Translations under genes and position numbers: made by a program | Notes under the pieces: generated by a model | Told to the model about the DNA's origin: nothing | Seen by the model: the letters and a program-made list of their open reading frames with translations, nothing else | Database searches by the model: none | Source of the DNA: an uncultured Clostridia bacterium | GTDB taxonomy: Bacteria; Bacillota; Clostridia; UBA1381 | Length of the DNA stretch: 64,000 bases | NCBI GenBank assembly: GCA_934489015.1 | Contig: CAKSSN010000001.1 | Span: 198,550-262,549 of the forward strand | Reading direction: 5' to 3' | Shown: positions 54,143-63,990 of the stretch, one piece after another | How the letters are laid out: each line of letters begins with the position of its first letter | How positions within the stretch are numbered: the stretch's first letter is position 1

Positions 54143-55568
54143 CTATTTTACAATTTCCGCTTCACAAGCAGGCTTCATATCGTTAAGATTGTTCCAAACC
54201 ATTACTTTGGCAGAGTCAAAATCTTTTGATACTATAAAGTATATTGTATCATTCTTGTTAGGCGATGCGGCGGTTTCAATTAATTTTCCGTTTTTGTAGC
54301 AAGCAAGAATTACCTGCGCATTTTGCGGCAGATTATTTGGAATTTCAGCGGTTAGGGTATCTTCGTTCGCCGTCATTACACAAACTGTTTTTGTATCAAC
54401 AGGGCAATCTGTTTCTACTGCAAAAGTAAATGTTCCAATGGCATTAAAGCTTTTTACGGCTATATAATACTTTTTGCCGGCTGCTAAATTACGTACTATC
54501 ATAAAATTATTTTGCTCTCCACCATTGTCATTAGATATGATTTGCTGTTCGTGACTATCATATAAATATCCGTATGTGTCAAAACTGCCTTTTGAGTAGA
54601 ATATATACTCTCCTGTTATTTTTGGCGTAAACTCAAAATATATAACTTGTTTCTTTTCGATGGTTGTTACTGTATATTGTTGATTTGCAAAGGCTTCAAA
54701 GGCATCATCAAAGCTTGTGCCTGTTCTGTCTGCCCATGCAGCATAAATCGTTGTTTTGTCCCTATAATATGGGAATACTATCGGAGTTCCCGAAAGACTT
54801 TCGTTATCATACCAACCAAGTATTCTCTTTCCGATATTTGTTACATTCGGTGAAACTGATACCAAGTAATCTGTAATATCCGGTATAGAGTTTTCGCAAT
54901 TTGTAACAAAATGATATGTTTTTTTCTTTGCGTTAAAAATAACATTTTCCGTAAGCGTATCATTACCGATTCCGATATATGCTTCTTTCCACTCGCTTTC
55001 TGTTCCGGTGTATAAAGTAACACTGATTGGGCAATCGGAAAATGCGTTTACTTCTATTTCGGGAACATTTTCAAGTATTGTAACGCTTTTTATTTTAGGT
55101 AAAGAGGATATGGTTGCGGAATTAAACAGATAATCCGGAATTTTTTCAACACTAACTCCGAATACAATATCTATTCCATCGCCTGCGGTTCCGCACTCTC
55201 CAAAAATATTATCATATGGGTATTCATTGAGATTAACAACGTTTTTTGCATTCCAATTAATTTTTTTCATATATACAATTGTAAAATGCGTTACCATTAA
55301 TATATGTGATGTTTTCCGGAATTGTTACACTTTTTATATTTTTACAATCATAAAATGCTTGATAACCTATTTTTGTTACCGGATAACCTTCAATGGTATT
55401 AGGAATTTCAATATTTGTTGCAGACTGACTGCAACCTGTAATTGTGATTTTTTCATTGTCAATAATGTACGTCAAATCGCCATATGTATCTGCCGAAACA
55501 TTCAATGCTCCGAACACAAGCGCGCTTATACACGCAAGCATAAATGAAAACAAGATTTTTCTTTTCAT
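54143..55568 (-). pseudogene. BspA-like leucine-rich surface protein split by a frameshift
   Basis: Two overlapping frames form one gene. The first (from 55568) gives a signal peptide and BspA-type LRRs (VTKIGYQAFYDCKNIKSVTI, then INGNAFYNC) and stops soon after a 7-A tract (minus strand, 55261-55267). Deleting one A joins it in frame to the second part (INWNAKNVVNL) and gives about 474 residues. The second part carries a further LRR, a Listeria-Bacteroides-type repeat (ILGWYDNES, TTIYAAW), a pre-peptidase C-terminal-like beta domain (GTSFDDAFEAFANQQYTVTT to FTFAVET) and a terminal VMVWNNLNDMKPAC motif shared with the F5/8C protein at 22743. It is secreted, with a likely adhesive role. It could be phase-variable, a true pseudogene, or a homopolymer sequencing error. 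Confidence 0.75.
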
Positions 55569-55632
55569 TTTGTCATATCCTTTCGTTTTGTTTTACAGTT
55601 ATAAGGTCTGAAATTTCATAAAACATACATTT

Positions 55633-55661
55633 ATTATATTACATATTTGATGAAAAGTCAA
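55633..55661 (-). promoter_or_regulatory. Promoter of the BspA-like gene
   Basis: On the minus strand TTGACT (55656-55661) and TATAAT (55633-55638) are 17 bp apart. A working promoter argues that the gene is or was recently expressed. Confidence 0.75.
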
Positions 55662-55818
55662 CAATTTGGAAAATTTTTCTGCAAAATAGACAAAAATATT
55701 TATGGTTTTATATCAAATATATAAGAGCGAAAAAATATACAAATCCAATTTTAATGATTTTATAAAATTATACACATTAACGGAAAAATAAACATTGTAT
55801 TAACATTTAAAAATTTGC

Positions 55819-55847
55819 TTGACATATTAAAATTTTTCTACTATAAT
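55819..55847 (+). promoter_or_regulatory. Promoter of the MarR-efflux operon
   Basis: TTGACA (55819-55824), 17-bp spacer, TATAAT (55842-55847), both perfect. Confidence 0.88.
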
Positions 55848-55885
55848 AGTTTACGCGGAAACTAATTAAGGTTTACCGGAAACTA
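55848..55885 (+). promoter_or_regulatory. Two MarR operator copies
   Basis: AGTTTACGCGGAAACTA (55848-55864) and AGGTTTACCGGAAACTA (55869-55885) are near-identical partial palindromes (GTTT..CGGAAAC), 21 bp apart, which puts them on the same DNA face. They start at the base after the -10 box and run to 18 bp before the MarR start codon. This fits autorepression by the MarR protein. Confidence 0.75.
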
Positions 55886-55903
55886 TTTTAAGGCGGTGAT
55901 AAA

Positions 55904-56362
55904 GTGAAGCTTGTAAATCGTTTAACACTTCACGACGCTATAAGATCCTTTAAAATGTATGTTGAGCTTATGGACAGCTGTATGCACAAAACGGCGAAAA
56001 AGCTCGGCATTTCAGGCAGGGAAGCGCGCATACTTATATCCCTTTCGGATAATCCGTTTATTGACACTGCGTCGGAGCTTGCAAAATTCGGCGGCGTTTC
56101 AAAGGCGTATGTTTCAAAAGGCGTTGAGGTGCTTACGGAAAAGGGACTTATAGCTGCCGTCAGGGATGAGCATGACGGAAGAATACAGCATTTAAAGCTG
56201 CTTCCGGAGGCTGAAAAATACACAGTTCCTCTTGTTAATGCCGGACTTGAGCTTATAGAAGATATGCTCTGCGGCACAACGGCGGAGGAGAGAAAACAGA
56301 CGGCAAGACTATTTGAAAAAATGACTGAAAACGCCGTGAAAATAAAAAGCATTGATGAGTAA
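55904..56362 (+). CDS. MarR-family transcriptional regulator
   Basis: 152 residues, GTG start after AAGGCGGTGA. Winged-helix core: helix and recognition segment SELAKFGGVSKAYVSKGVEV, with the wing in VRDEHDGRIQHLKLLP. Terminal helices would dimerise. It is the first gene of the efflux operon and lies directly behind two matching operator copies, so it most likely represses the pump until a ligand binds. Confidence 0.9.
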   Translation: MKLVNRLTLHDAIRSFKMYVELMDSCMHKTAKKLGISGREARILISLSDNPFIDTASELAKFGGVSKAYVSKGVEVLTEKGLIAAVRDEHDGRIQHLKLLPEAEKYTVPLVNAGLELIEDMLCGTTAEERKQTARLFEKMTENAVKIKSIDE

Positions 56363-56388
56363 TTTTATATGGAAAGGGAGAGTCATTC

Positions 56389-57465
56389 ATGAAGAAAATC
56401 ATCATGATTCTGATGGCTGCGGTGCTTGCTGCGTCATCATGGCAGGTGTGCTTTGCAGCGGACGGAAAAATGACGGTTGACGAGGCTGTCAGTTATGCGC
56501 TTGAAAATTCGCTTGAGGTTAAAAAGTACGACGCCGCAATTCAAAACGCAAAATATCAGTCCTATCAGGCGAAAATGTCAAAGGACAACATAGGCAAAAT
56601 GGAAACCGTTGATTCGTCAACATATCTTGTTGCAACGGGCTATGCATATAAGGCGGCGCAGCTTCAGTATACGGTGGCGCAAAGAAATGCGGAGGATAAT
56701 AAAAAAGCCGTTGCCGTTCAGGTTAAAAAGGACTTTTATACATATATAAATTCGCAGATGGCAGTTGAAATTGCAAATCAAAATCTTAAAAATGCCGAAG
56801 AGAAAATTGCTTCCGCTAAGGCAAGGCTTGATAACGGCTCGATAAGTCAGCTCGATTATAAGAGCTTCGAGCTTATAAAGAAAAATGCCGAAAACTCATT
56901 AAAGAGCGCCGAGCGGACAAGGGATTTAAATCTGATTATTTTGAAAAATACTCTTAACTATCCGAAAAATGACGAGCTTGTGCCCGTAGGTACGGTTGAA
57001 TATACTCCTGAGGAGATAACGGCGCCGGAAAAGGCAATTGAGCTTTCGCGCGAGACAAATTCATATCTTAACATAAACGACAGCTTTAATCTGGCAAAGG
57101 AGAGATGGACAACGGCAGGCAAGCACTTTACCTCCGCTCTTTACGACTACAAAATCGAAAGAGCAACCTATGAAGCTGCCGAAGCGGATTATACGCTTAA
57201 TATTAATTCTCTCGATACCGGCATAAGAAGCACCTATAATTCATTGGTTACTCTCAGCGAAAATCTTGATTATATGCAGTCTAATGTCGAGCTTTTGAAG
57301 GACACGGCAGAGGCGGCTTATCTTAAATATGAAATGGGGTCAATGTCGGCTTCCGATTACAGAGATGCACGTCAGAATTTTGAAAGCGCTCAGAATGAGC
57401 TTCAAAACCTAAAGCTTACATATCTTACAACAAAGCTTTCATACGATAATATTTATACAAAATAA
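56389..57465 (+). CDS. TolC-like protein (short form)
   Basis: 358 residues with a signal peptide ending at CFAAD. The rest is almost entirely alpha-helical coiled coil with the outer-membrane-efflux repeat pattern (MTVDEAVSYALENSLEVKKY; SISQLDYKSFELIKKNAENS; YEMGSMSASDYRDARQNFES). It is about 80-120 residues shorter than proteobacterial TolC and I see no strands suited to an outer-membrane barrel. Forms like this occur in single-membrane Clostridia, where they may extend the pump through the thick wall. Operon-linked to an adaptor and an RND pump. Confidence 0.8.
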   Translation: MKKIIMILMAAVLAASSWQVCFAADGKMTVDEAVSYALENSLEVKKYDAAIQNAKYQSYQAKMSKDNIGKMETVDSSTYLVATGYAYKAAQLQYTVAQRNAEDNKKAVAVQVKKDFYTYINSQMAVEIANQNLKNAEEKIASAKARLDNGSISQLDYKSFELIKKNAENSLKSAERTRDLNLIILKNTLNYPKNDELVPVGTVEYTPEEITAPEKAIELSRETNSYLNINDSFNLAKERWTTAGKHFTSALYDYKIERATYEAAEADYTLNINSLDTGIRSTYNSLVTLSENLDYMQSNVELLKDTAEAAYLKYEMGSMSASDYRDARQNFESAQNELQNLKLTYLTTKLSYDNIYTK

Positions 57466-57488
57466 ATTTCAAAAAGGAGCTATTATAA

Positions 57489-59051
57489 ATGAGAAATAAA
57501 GCAATCAGCATTTTACTTGCATCATCAATGCTTTTAACGTTCGCGTCATGCGGAAAGAAAAAGGACGATATGCAGCAGACGGAGTCGGACGGACAAAATG
57601 TTTCGGTTTACACAGCAGCACTTAAGCCTATTTCAAGTACCGTTACATATACAGGCGAAATAAAGGCAGGCGAATCGGTCAGCATTTCAAGCAAGGTAAG
57701 TGCAAAGGCGGTTTCGGTATATCATCAGGAGGGTGACTATGTAAATGCCGGAGATACGCTTGCAAAGCTTGACGATACGGATATTCTGCTTTCCTACAAG
57801 CAGGCAGAGGCTGCATATAACAGCGCCGTTGCAAGCTATAACATGACTGTAAATTCAAGCACAAAGCAGGCAACCGTTTCGGCGGATCAGAATTTAAGCT
57901 CCGCACAGATTGCTTACGATTCCGCACTTTCAAATTATAACAGGGAAAAGCAGCTGTATGAAAGCAACTCGCAGCTTGTTCTTGCCGAGCAGCATTATAA
58001 TGACGCAAAAAATGCTTATGACAGACAAAAGGAGCTTTACGACAGCGACTCGTCCGTTATTGCCGCTAAAAACGCTCTTACGACAAGTGAGCAAAATCTC
58101 GAACGAACACAGCAGCTTTTTGATCTCGGAGCGGCTTCGCAGCTGGAGCTTGACACGGCGAAGAATAATGTAGAAAACGCGCGCGCAAGCTATGAAACGG
58201 CACAAAGCGGAGCGCAGACTCAGCTTGACAATGCATATTCGGCAATGGTATCAGCTGAGGAAAGCTATAAAACAACGAAAATTTCGGCTTCCGCTTCCTT
58301 TGAAAATGCACAGAACTCACTTAAAAATGCCGAAAATGCACTTAAAAACGCAAGGGAAAATATCGGTCTTACAAGGGTTTCGGCAAAGGAAAGCATTTCA
58401 ACTGCCGCAGCCGCAGTTGAATCCGCACGCGCAAGCCTTGCAACAGCTAAAAACACGCTCAATAACACGACAATAACATCGCCGATTTCCGGCTATGTAG
58501 CTTCCAAAAATATTAATGAGGGTCAGATGGTGTCGCCGGGTGTTGAAATATTCTCGGTTAAAAACTCAAATAACGTTGATGCGGAAATTGCCGTAACAGA
58601 GGCCGTTATTCCTTATGTAACGGTAGGAACTCAGGCGGAGGTTGACATAAAATCTGCCGACAATATGAAGGTAAACGGCGTTGTAACTCTTGTAAACACG
58701 GTTAAGGACGCACAGACGGGAATGTATACCGTCCGCGTAAGTATACCCAATGACGACAACAAAATTAAAATCGGAATGTTTGCGGACGTTACTTTGGTAA
58801 CAGAGCAGAGCGAAAGCAGCATAGTAATTCCGTCCGACGCGCTTTTGCAGGAAAACGGAGATATGTATGTATATGTTGCAAACGGAAATGAGGCTGAGAG
58901 AAAAACAGTTCTTCTCGGTATACAAAACTCCGATTATGCCGAAGTTATCTCCGGTATTGATGAGGGTGACAGGGTTGTGGTTTCCGGTAAGGAATATATT
59001 TCGGAGTCGAATAATAAGCTGAACATTACATCTGAGGAGGGCGATAATTAA
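57489..59051 (+). CDS. RND efflux adaptor lipoprotein (membrane fusion protein)
   Basis: 520 residues, long for the family because of an extended coiled-coil hairpin. Lipobox FASCG (lipid Cys21). A split biotinyl-lipoyl domain has its halves in SISSKVSAKAVSVYHQEGDY and TITSPISGYVASKNINEGQM, and these enclose about 240 residues of Gln/Ala/Asn-rich helices. Beta-barrel and membrane-proximal domains follow. It links the TolC-like protein to the pump. Confidence 0.92.
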   Translation: MRNKAISILLASSMLLTFASCGKKKDDMQQTESDGQNVSVYTAALKPISSTVTYTGEIKAGESVSISSKVSAKAVSVYHQEGDYVNAGDTLAKLDDTDILLSYKQAEAAYNSAVASYNMTVNSSTKQATVSADQNLSSAQIAYDSALSNYNREKQLYESNSQLVLAEQHYNDAKNAYDRQKELYDSDSSVIAAKNALTTSEQNLERTQQLFDLGAASQLELDTAKNNVENARASYETAQSGAQTQLDNAYSAMVSAEESYKTTKISASASFENAQNSLKNAENALKNARENIGLTRVSAKESISTAAAAVESARASLATAKNTLNNTTITSPISGYVASKNINEGQMVSPGVEIFSVKNSNNVDAEIAVTEAVIPYVTVGTQAEVDIKSADNMKVNGVVTLVNTVKDAQTGMYTVRVSIPNDDNKIKIGMFADVTLVTEQSESSIVIPSDALLQENGDMYVYVANGNEAERKTVLLGIQNSDYAEVISGIDEGDRVVVSGKEYISESNNKLNITSEEGDN

Positions 59052-62000
59052 TGAAGCTTCATGAAATATCGGTAAAAAGACCGGTCGCCGTTTCAATGAT
59101 TGTTATGATTTTCGTTGTTATCGGCCTTTATTCGCTCAGTAAGTTTTCAATTGAAATGATGCCGAAAATGGACTTGTCAATGGCTATTGTCTACACAAGC
59201 TACCCGAATGTCGGCTCGGAAGAGGTTGAAAACCTCGTAACAAAGAGAATTGAGGACGCCGTTGCTTCCGTTTCGGGAATTGATACAATAACGTCAAATT
59301 CTTCAGAGGGCTCTTCAATGGTAATGATTCAGTTTACCAGTGATGTAGGGGTTGACGACGCCGTTCAGGATGTTACGGATAATATTAATATGTATAAATC
59401 AATGCTGCCGGACGATGCAGAGGACCCTGTTATAATAAAGCTTGACAGCTCCATGATGTCGGCGGCAATGATGAGCGTTTCGTACGAGGGCTATGACCTT
59501 GTGCAGACGAAAAAATTTATTGAGGATAACGTTGAGGATCGCTTAAAGGCCGTAGGCGGAGTTGCGTCGGTAAATGTTTCGGGCGCGACCGACAGAATAA
59601 TAGAGGTTACGGTTGATCCGCAGAAAATGTACGGCTATAACCTGTCATCATCCGACATAAGAAACGCAATTGCGGCACAAAACCAAAACCTTCCGGCAGG
59701 CTCTACAGAGGGCATGAACAAAGATATGGCAGTGCGCGTTGTCGGCAAGTTTTCAAAGCTTTCCGATATATTGAACGTTCCTATAACAACGTCAAAGGGT
59801 GAGGTTATACATTTAAGCGATGTTGCCGTTATAAATGACACATATGACGAAAACACGACCTATTCAAGACTTGACGGCAAGGACGCAATTTCAATCAGCA
59901 TAAATAAGGAAAGCGACGCAAACACAGTTGACGTTGTAGACGGCGTTACGGAGGTGCTTGAAAGCATAAAGGCGCAGTATCCGAAGTTTACATATAACAT
60001 GACAATGGAGCAGGCAAGCTACATTAAAAACGCCATTAACTCCGTTGCCGATAACGCTGTTACGGGCGGTTTGCTTGCAATTTTGATACTGCTTCTGTTT
60101 CTCGGAAGTATCAGAACATCGCTCGTTATCGGTATTTCAATGCCGATCTCGGTTATAACAACCTTTATTGCTATGTATTTCTCGGACATGACGCTGAATG
60201 TCGTTTCGCTCGGCGGTCTTGCGCTCGGCGTTGGTATGCTTGTTGATAACTCGGTCGTTGTTCTTGAAAACATATTCCGTCATCGTGACGATCTCGGAAA
60301 AGACGCACGCACGGCAGCAATAAGCGGTACGGGTGAGGTTATAGGCGCGGTTGTTGCGTCCGTTTTGACAACGTGTATTGTTTACGTGCCGATACTGTTT
60401 ATAGATAACATGGTTGCAATAATGTTTAAGCAGCTCGCGTTTACAATTATATTCTCGCAGACAGCTTCGCTTATTACAACATTTTTGCTTGTGCCTATGC
60501 TCTCGTCGAAAATCAAAACAACGAAATCAACGGGCGGTATTCTCGAAAAGCTTTTAAGACCGTTTAATAAGCTCCTTGAGCTTTTCTACCGCGTATATGA
60601 AAGCACGCTCAGAAAGTTGCTTGTACACAGAAAAATGACAATTTGCGTAACGCTCGGAATATTTGTTTTGAGCCTTGTTGTTCTTGCTGGGCAGGGAATG
60701 ACGCTTATGCCATCGTCGGATGAAGGTATTGTATCGGTCAGCATCGAGCTGCCGCCGGGAGCAAAGCTTGAATCAACAGATGAAATAACAAAGCAGGTTG
60801 AAGATATTTTAAGTCAGAACGAGGATGTTAAAACCGTTTTTGCAAATGTCGGATCGGGCGGTATGTCAGGTATGCTCGGCGCGTCAAGCGGAAACAGCGC
60901 GTCGCTTACCGTTACGCTTAATGATGACAGGAAGAAGACAACCGACGAGGTTTCAAATGATATAAGAAGCAGCCTTAAAAATATAACCGGTGCGGATATT
61001 TCCGTTGAGTCTTCAAATACATCAATGTCAATGCCCTCCGATGAAGTTCAGTTTAACTATACCGGCGCAAACGAGGACGATCTTAAAAACTATGTTCTTG
61101 AAGCGGAAAAGGTTTTAAAATCAATAGACGGTGTTACCGAAACGTCAACCTCAATTTCGGATACACAATATGAGCTTCGCGTTAAGCTAAACTCCGAAAA
61201 GGCTGCCGCATACGGAATGACAACTGGGGCGGTATCATCTGCAATAAGCGGAGTTATAAAGGATACAACAGCTTCAAAGTATATGGATAACAGCTCCGAA
61301 TACGATATAAAAATAGCTTATCCCGACAGCTACATAACGGATTATAATGCGCTTAAAACATTAAGAATTAAAACAACAACGGGTCAGTGGGTTGCGCTTT
61401 CGGATATTGCGGATGTTACGGTTGAGCAGGGAAGCACGACGCTTCAGAGAGTTGACCAAAAGAGAGTATATTCGCTTACGGCTAAGCTTTTCGGAACGAA
61501 TATGCAGCAGGTAAACACTGAATTTGAAAGAAAAATGGCTGATGTTGCGGCTCCGGAGGGTGTTACAAAGGAAAACGCTGGAAGCTTTAAGGTTATGATG
61601 GACGCCATGAAATCGCTGTTTATAGCAATTCTGCTCGGTATATTGCTTATGTATATGGTAATGTGCGCGCAGTTTGAAAATCTTAAGCAGCCGTTTATCA
61701 TTCTCTTTACCGTTCCGCTTGCCATGATCGGCGTTGTGCTTGCGCTTGTTATCGCGCGAAGTCCGCTGTCGGTTATAGGCTGCATAGGAATACTTATGCT
61801 TCTCGGTATTATAGTTAATAACGCGATTGTGCTTATCGACTTTGCAAACACTGCAAAGGAAGAAAATCCGGATATGTCAACGATAGACCTTATTGTATAC
61901 GCCGGCAAAACGCGTATGAGACCTATTCTCATGACGTCACTTACATCAGTACTCGGATTTTTGCCTATGGCTCTTTCAAAAGCTGATGGCTCCGAAATGA

Positions 62001-62152
62001 TGCAGCCGCTTGCGGTTGTGCTTTGCGGCGGCTTGTTCGTCGGAACGTTCCTTACGCTTTTGTTTATCCCGACAGTTTATACCTCCTTTGAGGCTCATGC
62101 CGAAAAGAAGCGTATTAAAAAGCAGAGCAAAATCGGCTCCGCTCAGGCGTGA
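59051..62152 (+). CDS. RND efflux transporter, SwrC/AcrB type
   Basis: 1033 residues, 12 membrane helices (one, large loop, five, six after a second large loop). N-terminus ISVKRPVAVSMIVMIFVVIG, TM4 region GGLALGVGMLVDNSVVVLEN with a single proton-relay Asp, and C-terminal LLGIIVNNAIVLIDFAN and RMRPILMTSLTSVLGFLPMA. The start overlaps the adaptor stop by one base (TAATG). Resembles Gram-positive SwrC/YerP, which exports surfactants and drugs. Substrate unknown. Confidence 0.94.
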   Translation: MKLHEISVKRPVAVSMIVMIFVVIGLYSLSKFSIEMMPKMDLSMAIVYTSYPNVGSEEVENLVTKRIEDAVASVSGIDTITSNSSEGSSMVMIQFTSDVGVDDAVQDVTDNINMYKSMLPDDAEDPVIIKLDSSMMSAAMMSVSYEGYDLVQTKKFIEDNVEDRLKAVGGVASVNVSGATDRIIEVTVDPQKMYGYNLSSSDIRNAIAAQNQNLPAGSTEGMNKDMAVRVVGKFSKLSDILNVPITTSKGEVIHLSDVAVINDTYDENTTYSRLDGKDAISISINKESDANTVDVVDGVTEVLESIKAQYPKFTYNMTMEQASYIKNAINSVADNAVTGGLLAILILLLFLGSIRTSLVIGISMPISVITTFIAMYFSDMTLNVVSLGGLALGVGMLVDNSVVVLENIFRHRDDLGKDARTAAISGTGEVIGAVVASVLTTCIVYVPILFIDNMVAIMFKQLAFTIIFSQTASLITTFLLVPMLSSKIKTTKSTGGILEKLLRPFNKLLELFYRVYESTLRKLLVHRKMTICVTLGIFVLSLVVLAGQGMTLMPSSDEGIVSVSIELPPGAKLESTDEITKQVEDILSQNEDVKTVFANVGSGGMSGMLGASSGNSASLTVTLNDDRKKTTDEVSNDIRSSLKNITGADISVESSNTSMSMPSDEVQFNYTGANEDDLKNYVLEAEKVLKSIDGVTETSTSISDTQYELRVKLNSEKAAAYGMTTGAVSSAISGVIKDTTASKYMDNSSEYDIKIAYPDSYITDYNALKTLRIKTTTGQWVALSDIADVTVEQGSTTLQRVDQKRVYSLTAKLFGTNMQQVNTEFERKMADVAAPEGVTKENAGSFKVMMDAMKSLFIAILLGILLMYMVMCAQFENLKQPFIILFTVPLAMIGVVLALVIARSPLSVIGCIGILMLLGIIVNNAIVLIDFANTAKEENPDMSTIDLIVYAGKTRMRPILMTSLTSVLGFLPMALSKADGSEMMQPLAVVLCGGLFVGTFLTLLFIPTVYTSFEAHAEKKRIKKQSKIGSAQA

Positions 62153-62212
62153 TTTATAAAATTTGAACAAGCGGCGGTATATATATAAAAGCTGATTTGT
62201 GCAACATAAAGC

Positions 62213-62241
62213 TTGCAATTTGCGCCATATTGTGATATAAT
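62213..62241 (+). promoter_or_regulatory. Promoter of guaA
   Basis: TTGCAA (62213-62218), 17-bp spacer, TATAAT (62236-62241). Confidence 0.75.
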
Positions 62242-62306
62242 TTTTGTATAGCGTGTATGAATTTATACGCTTATATACCCTTTTATTATATTATACCACC
62301 ACCTGG

Positions 62307-62334
62307 AAGGCACCGATTTTCCAATCGGTGCCTT
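62307..62334 (+). other. Perfect 12-bp hairpin in the guaA leader
   Basis: AAGGCACCGATT (62307-62318), TTCC loop, AATCGGTGCCTT (62323-62334). It is not followed by a T-run on either strand, so it is not a standard terminator for guaA. A smaller repeat, GCGTGTAT / ATACGC, lies near 62255. It may be an mRNA stability or regulatory structure. Confidence 0.55.
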
Positions 62335-62402
62335 TCAACACAAATTCGGAATATTGATAAATCGGTAAAATTTAAAATTTAATTTGAAAGGGCGTATTTA
62401 TT

Positions 62403-63935
62403 GTGGTTAATGAAACGGTCATTGTCCTTGATTTCGGAGGACAGTATAATCAGCTTATTGCAAGACGTGTGCGTGAAAACAATGTGTACTGCGAGGTAAT
62501 GCCTTATTCCGCTTCCGTTGAGGAAATAAGGGGCAAAAATCCTGTCGGAATAATTTTCACCGGCGGACCTAACAGCGTTTACGAGGAAAATGCGCCGAAA
62601 TGCTCAAATGAGGTTTTTGAGCTCGGCATTCCGGTGCTCGGTATCTGCTACGGAAGTCAGTATATGTCTTATGCTTTGGGCGGAAAGGTTGCGCCCGCCG
62701 AAAAACGTGAATACGGTAAAACGGTTATTAATCTGAAAAAAAGCCTTTTGTTTGACGGTATTGATGATGAAACGGTTTGCTGGATGAGTCATACCGACCA
62801 TATCGAAACAATACCCGACGGCTTTAAAATTATTGCATCAAGCGACAGCTGCCCTGTTGCAGCTTATGAAAATACAGAGAAAAAGCTCTATAGCGTGCAG
62901 TTTCACCCGGAGGTAAACCATACGCCCGAAGGCAGTAAGATGCTCAGAAATTTCCTTTATAAAATCTGCGGCTGCAGCGGCGACTGGCAGATGAGCGATT
63001 ACGCCAAGCGCTCAATTGAAGCTCTGAAAGAAAAAATCGGCGATAAAAAGGTGCTTTGCGCACTTTCCGGCGGCGTTGACAGCTCCGTTGCCGCAGTTCT
63101 TCTTCATAAGGCTGTGGGCGATAATCTTACGTGTATTTTTGTTGATAATGGTCTTCTCAGAAAAAATGAGGGCGATGATGTTGAAAGAATTTTCAAAAAT
63201 CAGTTCAGTATTAATATGATAAGAGTAAACGCTAAGGATAGATTTTTGACGAAGCTTGCCGGAATATCAAATCCGGAGCATAAGAGAAAGATTATCGGCG
63301 AGGAGTTTATACGCGTTTTTGAAACGGAAGCTAAAAAAATCGGTAAGGTTGATTATCTCGTTCAGGGTACAATTTACCCCGATGTAATAGAAAGCGGTGC
63401 AGGCGACGCGGCTGTTATTAAGAGCCATCATAATGTCGGAGGGCTCCCGGACGCTGTAGATTTTGAGGAAATAATAGAGCCGCTTAGAAGCTTGTTTAAG
63501 GATGAGGTAAGACAGCTCGGCATAGAGCTCGGTATTCCGGAATTTCTTGTTTGGCGTCAGCCGTTCCCGGGCCCTGGACTTGCCGTAAGGGTAATCGGAG
63601 AAATTACAGAGGAAAAGCTCGAAATTCTCCGCGACGCAGATGCTATCTTCCGTGAGGAAATAGCAAATGCAGGGCTTGACAGAAGCATAAATCAGTATTT
63701 CGCCGTTATAACCGATATGCGCAGCGTCGGAGTTATGGGCGATGAAAGAACGTATGATTATACACTTGCTCTGCGCGCTGTTACAACAACTGATTTCATG
63801 ACTGCCGATTGGGCGCGTATACCGTATGATGTGCTCGAAAAAGTGTCCAATAGAATTGTTAATGAGGTTAAACATGTAAATCGCCTGGTTTATGATATTA
63901 CTTCTAAGCCTCCGGCTACAATCGAGTGGGAATAA
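62403..63935 (+). CDS. guaA: GMP synthase (glutamine-hydrolysing)
   Basis: 510 residues, full length. Makes GMP from XMP, ATP and glutamine. The GATase domain has the catalytic Cys in LGICYGSQ (about residue 82) and His/Glu in [10 protein letters not shown]. The ATP-pyrophosphatase domain has the P-loop [11 protein letters not shown] (about 220). The C-terminal dimerisation domain ends [11 protein letters not shown] start, preceded by GAAAGGGCG. The conserved 3' end is a known integration hotspot (see findings). Confidence 0.97.
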   Translation: MVNETVIVLDFGGQYNQLIARRVRENNVYCEVMPYSASVEEIRGKNPVGIIFTGGPNSVYEENAPKCSNEVFELGIPVLGICYGSQYMSYALGGKVAPAEKREYGKTVINLKKSLLFDGIDDETVCWMSHTDHIETIPDGFKIIASSDSCPVAAYENTEKKLYSVQFHPEVNHTPEGSKMLRNFLYKICGCSGDWQMSDYAKRSIEALKEKIGDKKVLCALSGGVDSSVAAVLLHKAVGDNLTCIFVDNGLLRKNEGDDVERIFKNQFSINMIRVNAKDRFLTKLAGISNPEHKRKIIGEEFIRVFETEAKKIGKVDYLVQGTIYPDVIESGAGDAAVIKSHHNVGGLPDAVDFEEIIEPLRSLFKDEVRQLGIELGIPEFLVWRQPFPGPGLAVRVIGEITEEKLEILRDADAIFREEIANAGLDRSINQYFAVITDMRSVGVMGDERTYDYTLALRAVTTTDFMTADWARIPYDVLEKVSNRIVNEVKHVNRLVYDITSKPPATIEWE

Positions 63936-63990
63936 TGACGAAACCCCGAAAAACCCCATAACTACGGGCTTTTCGAGGCTTGAAAAGTCA
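63923..63990. other. Possible attachment-site region at the guaA 3' end
   Basis: The end of guaA reads GAGTGGGAATAA, the conserved stretch used as attB by guaA-targeting elements. It is followed by an imperfect inverted repeat, CCCCGAAAA (near 63945) / TTTTCGAGG (near 63970). The window ends here, so no integrase gene can be seen. Confidence 0.35.

Noticed and set aside
54143..55297. Independent 384-residue gene starting at 55297
   Set aside because: Its start lies inside the upstream LRR frame, has no ribosome site, and the sequence continues that protein after a one-base frameshift.
62242..62402. Purine riboswitch upstream of guaA
   Set aside because: No three-way junction core or conserved loop sequences of the purine class could be found.
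63267..63959. 230-residue minus-strand ORF across guaA
   Set aside because: Lies antisense to the conserved C-terminal part of guaA, with no family features or start signals.
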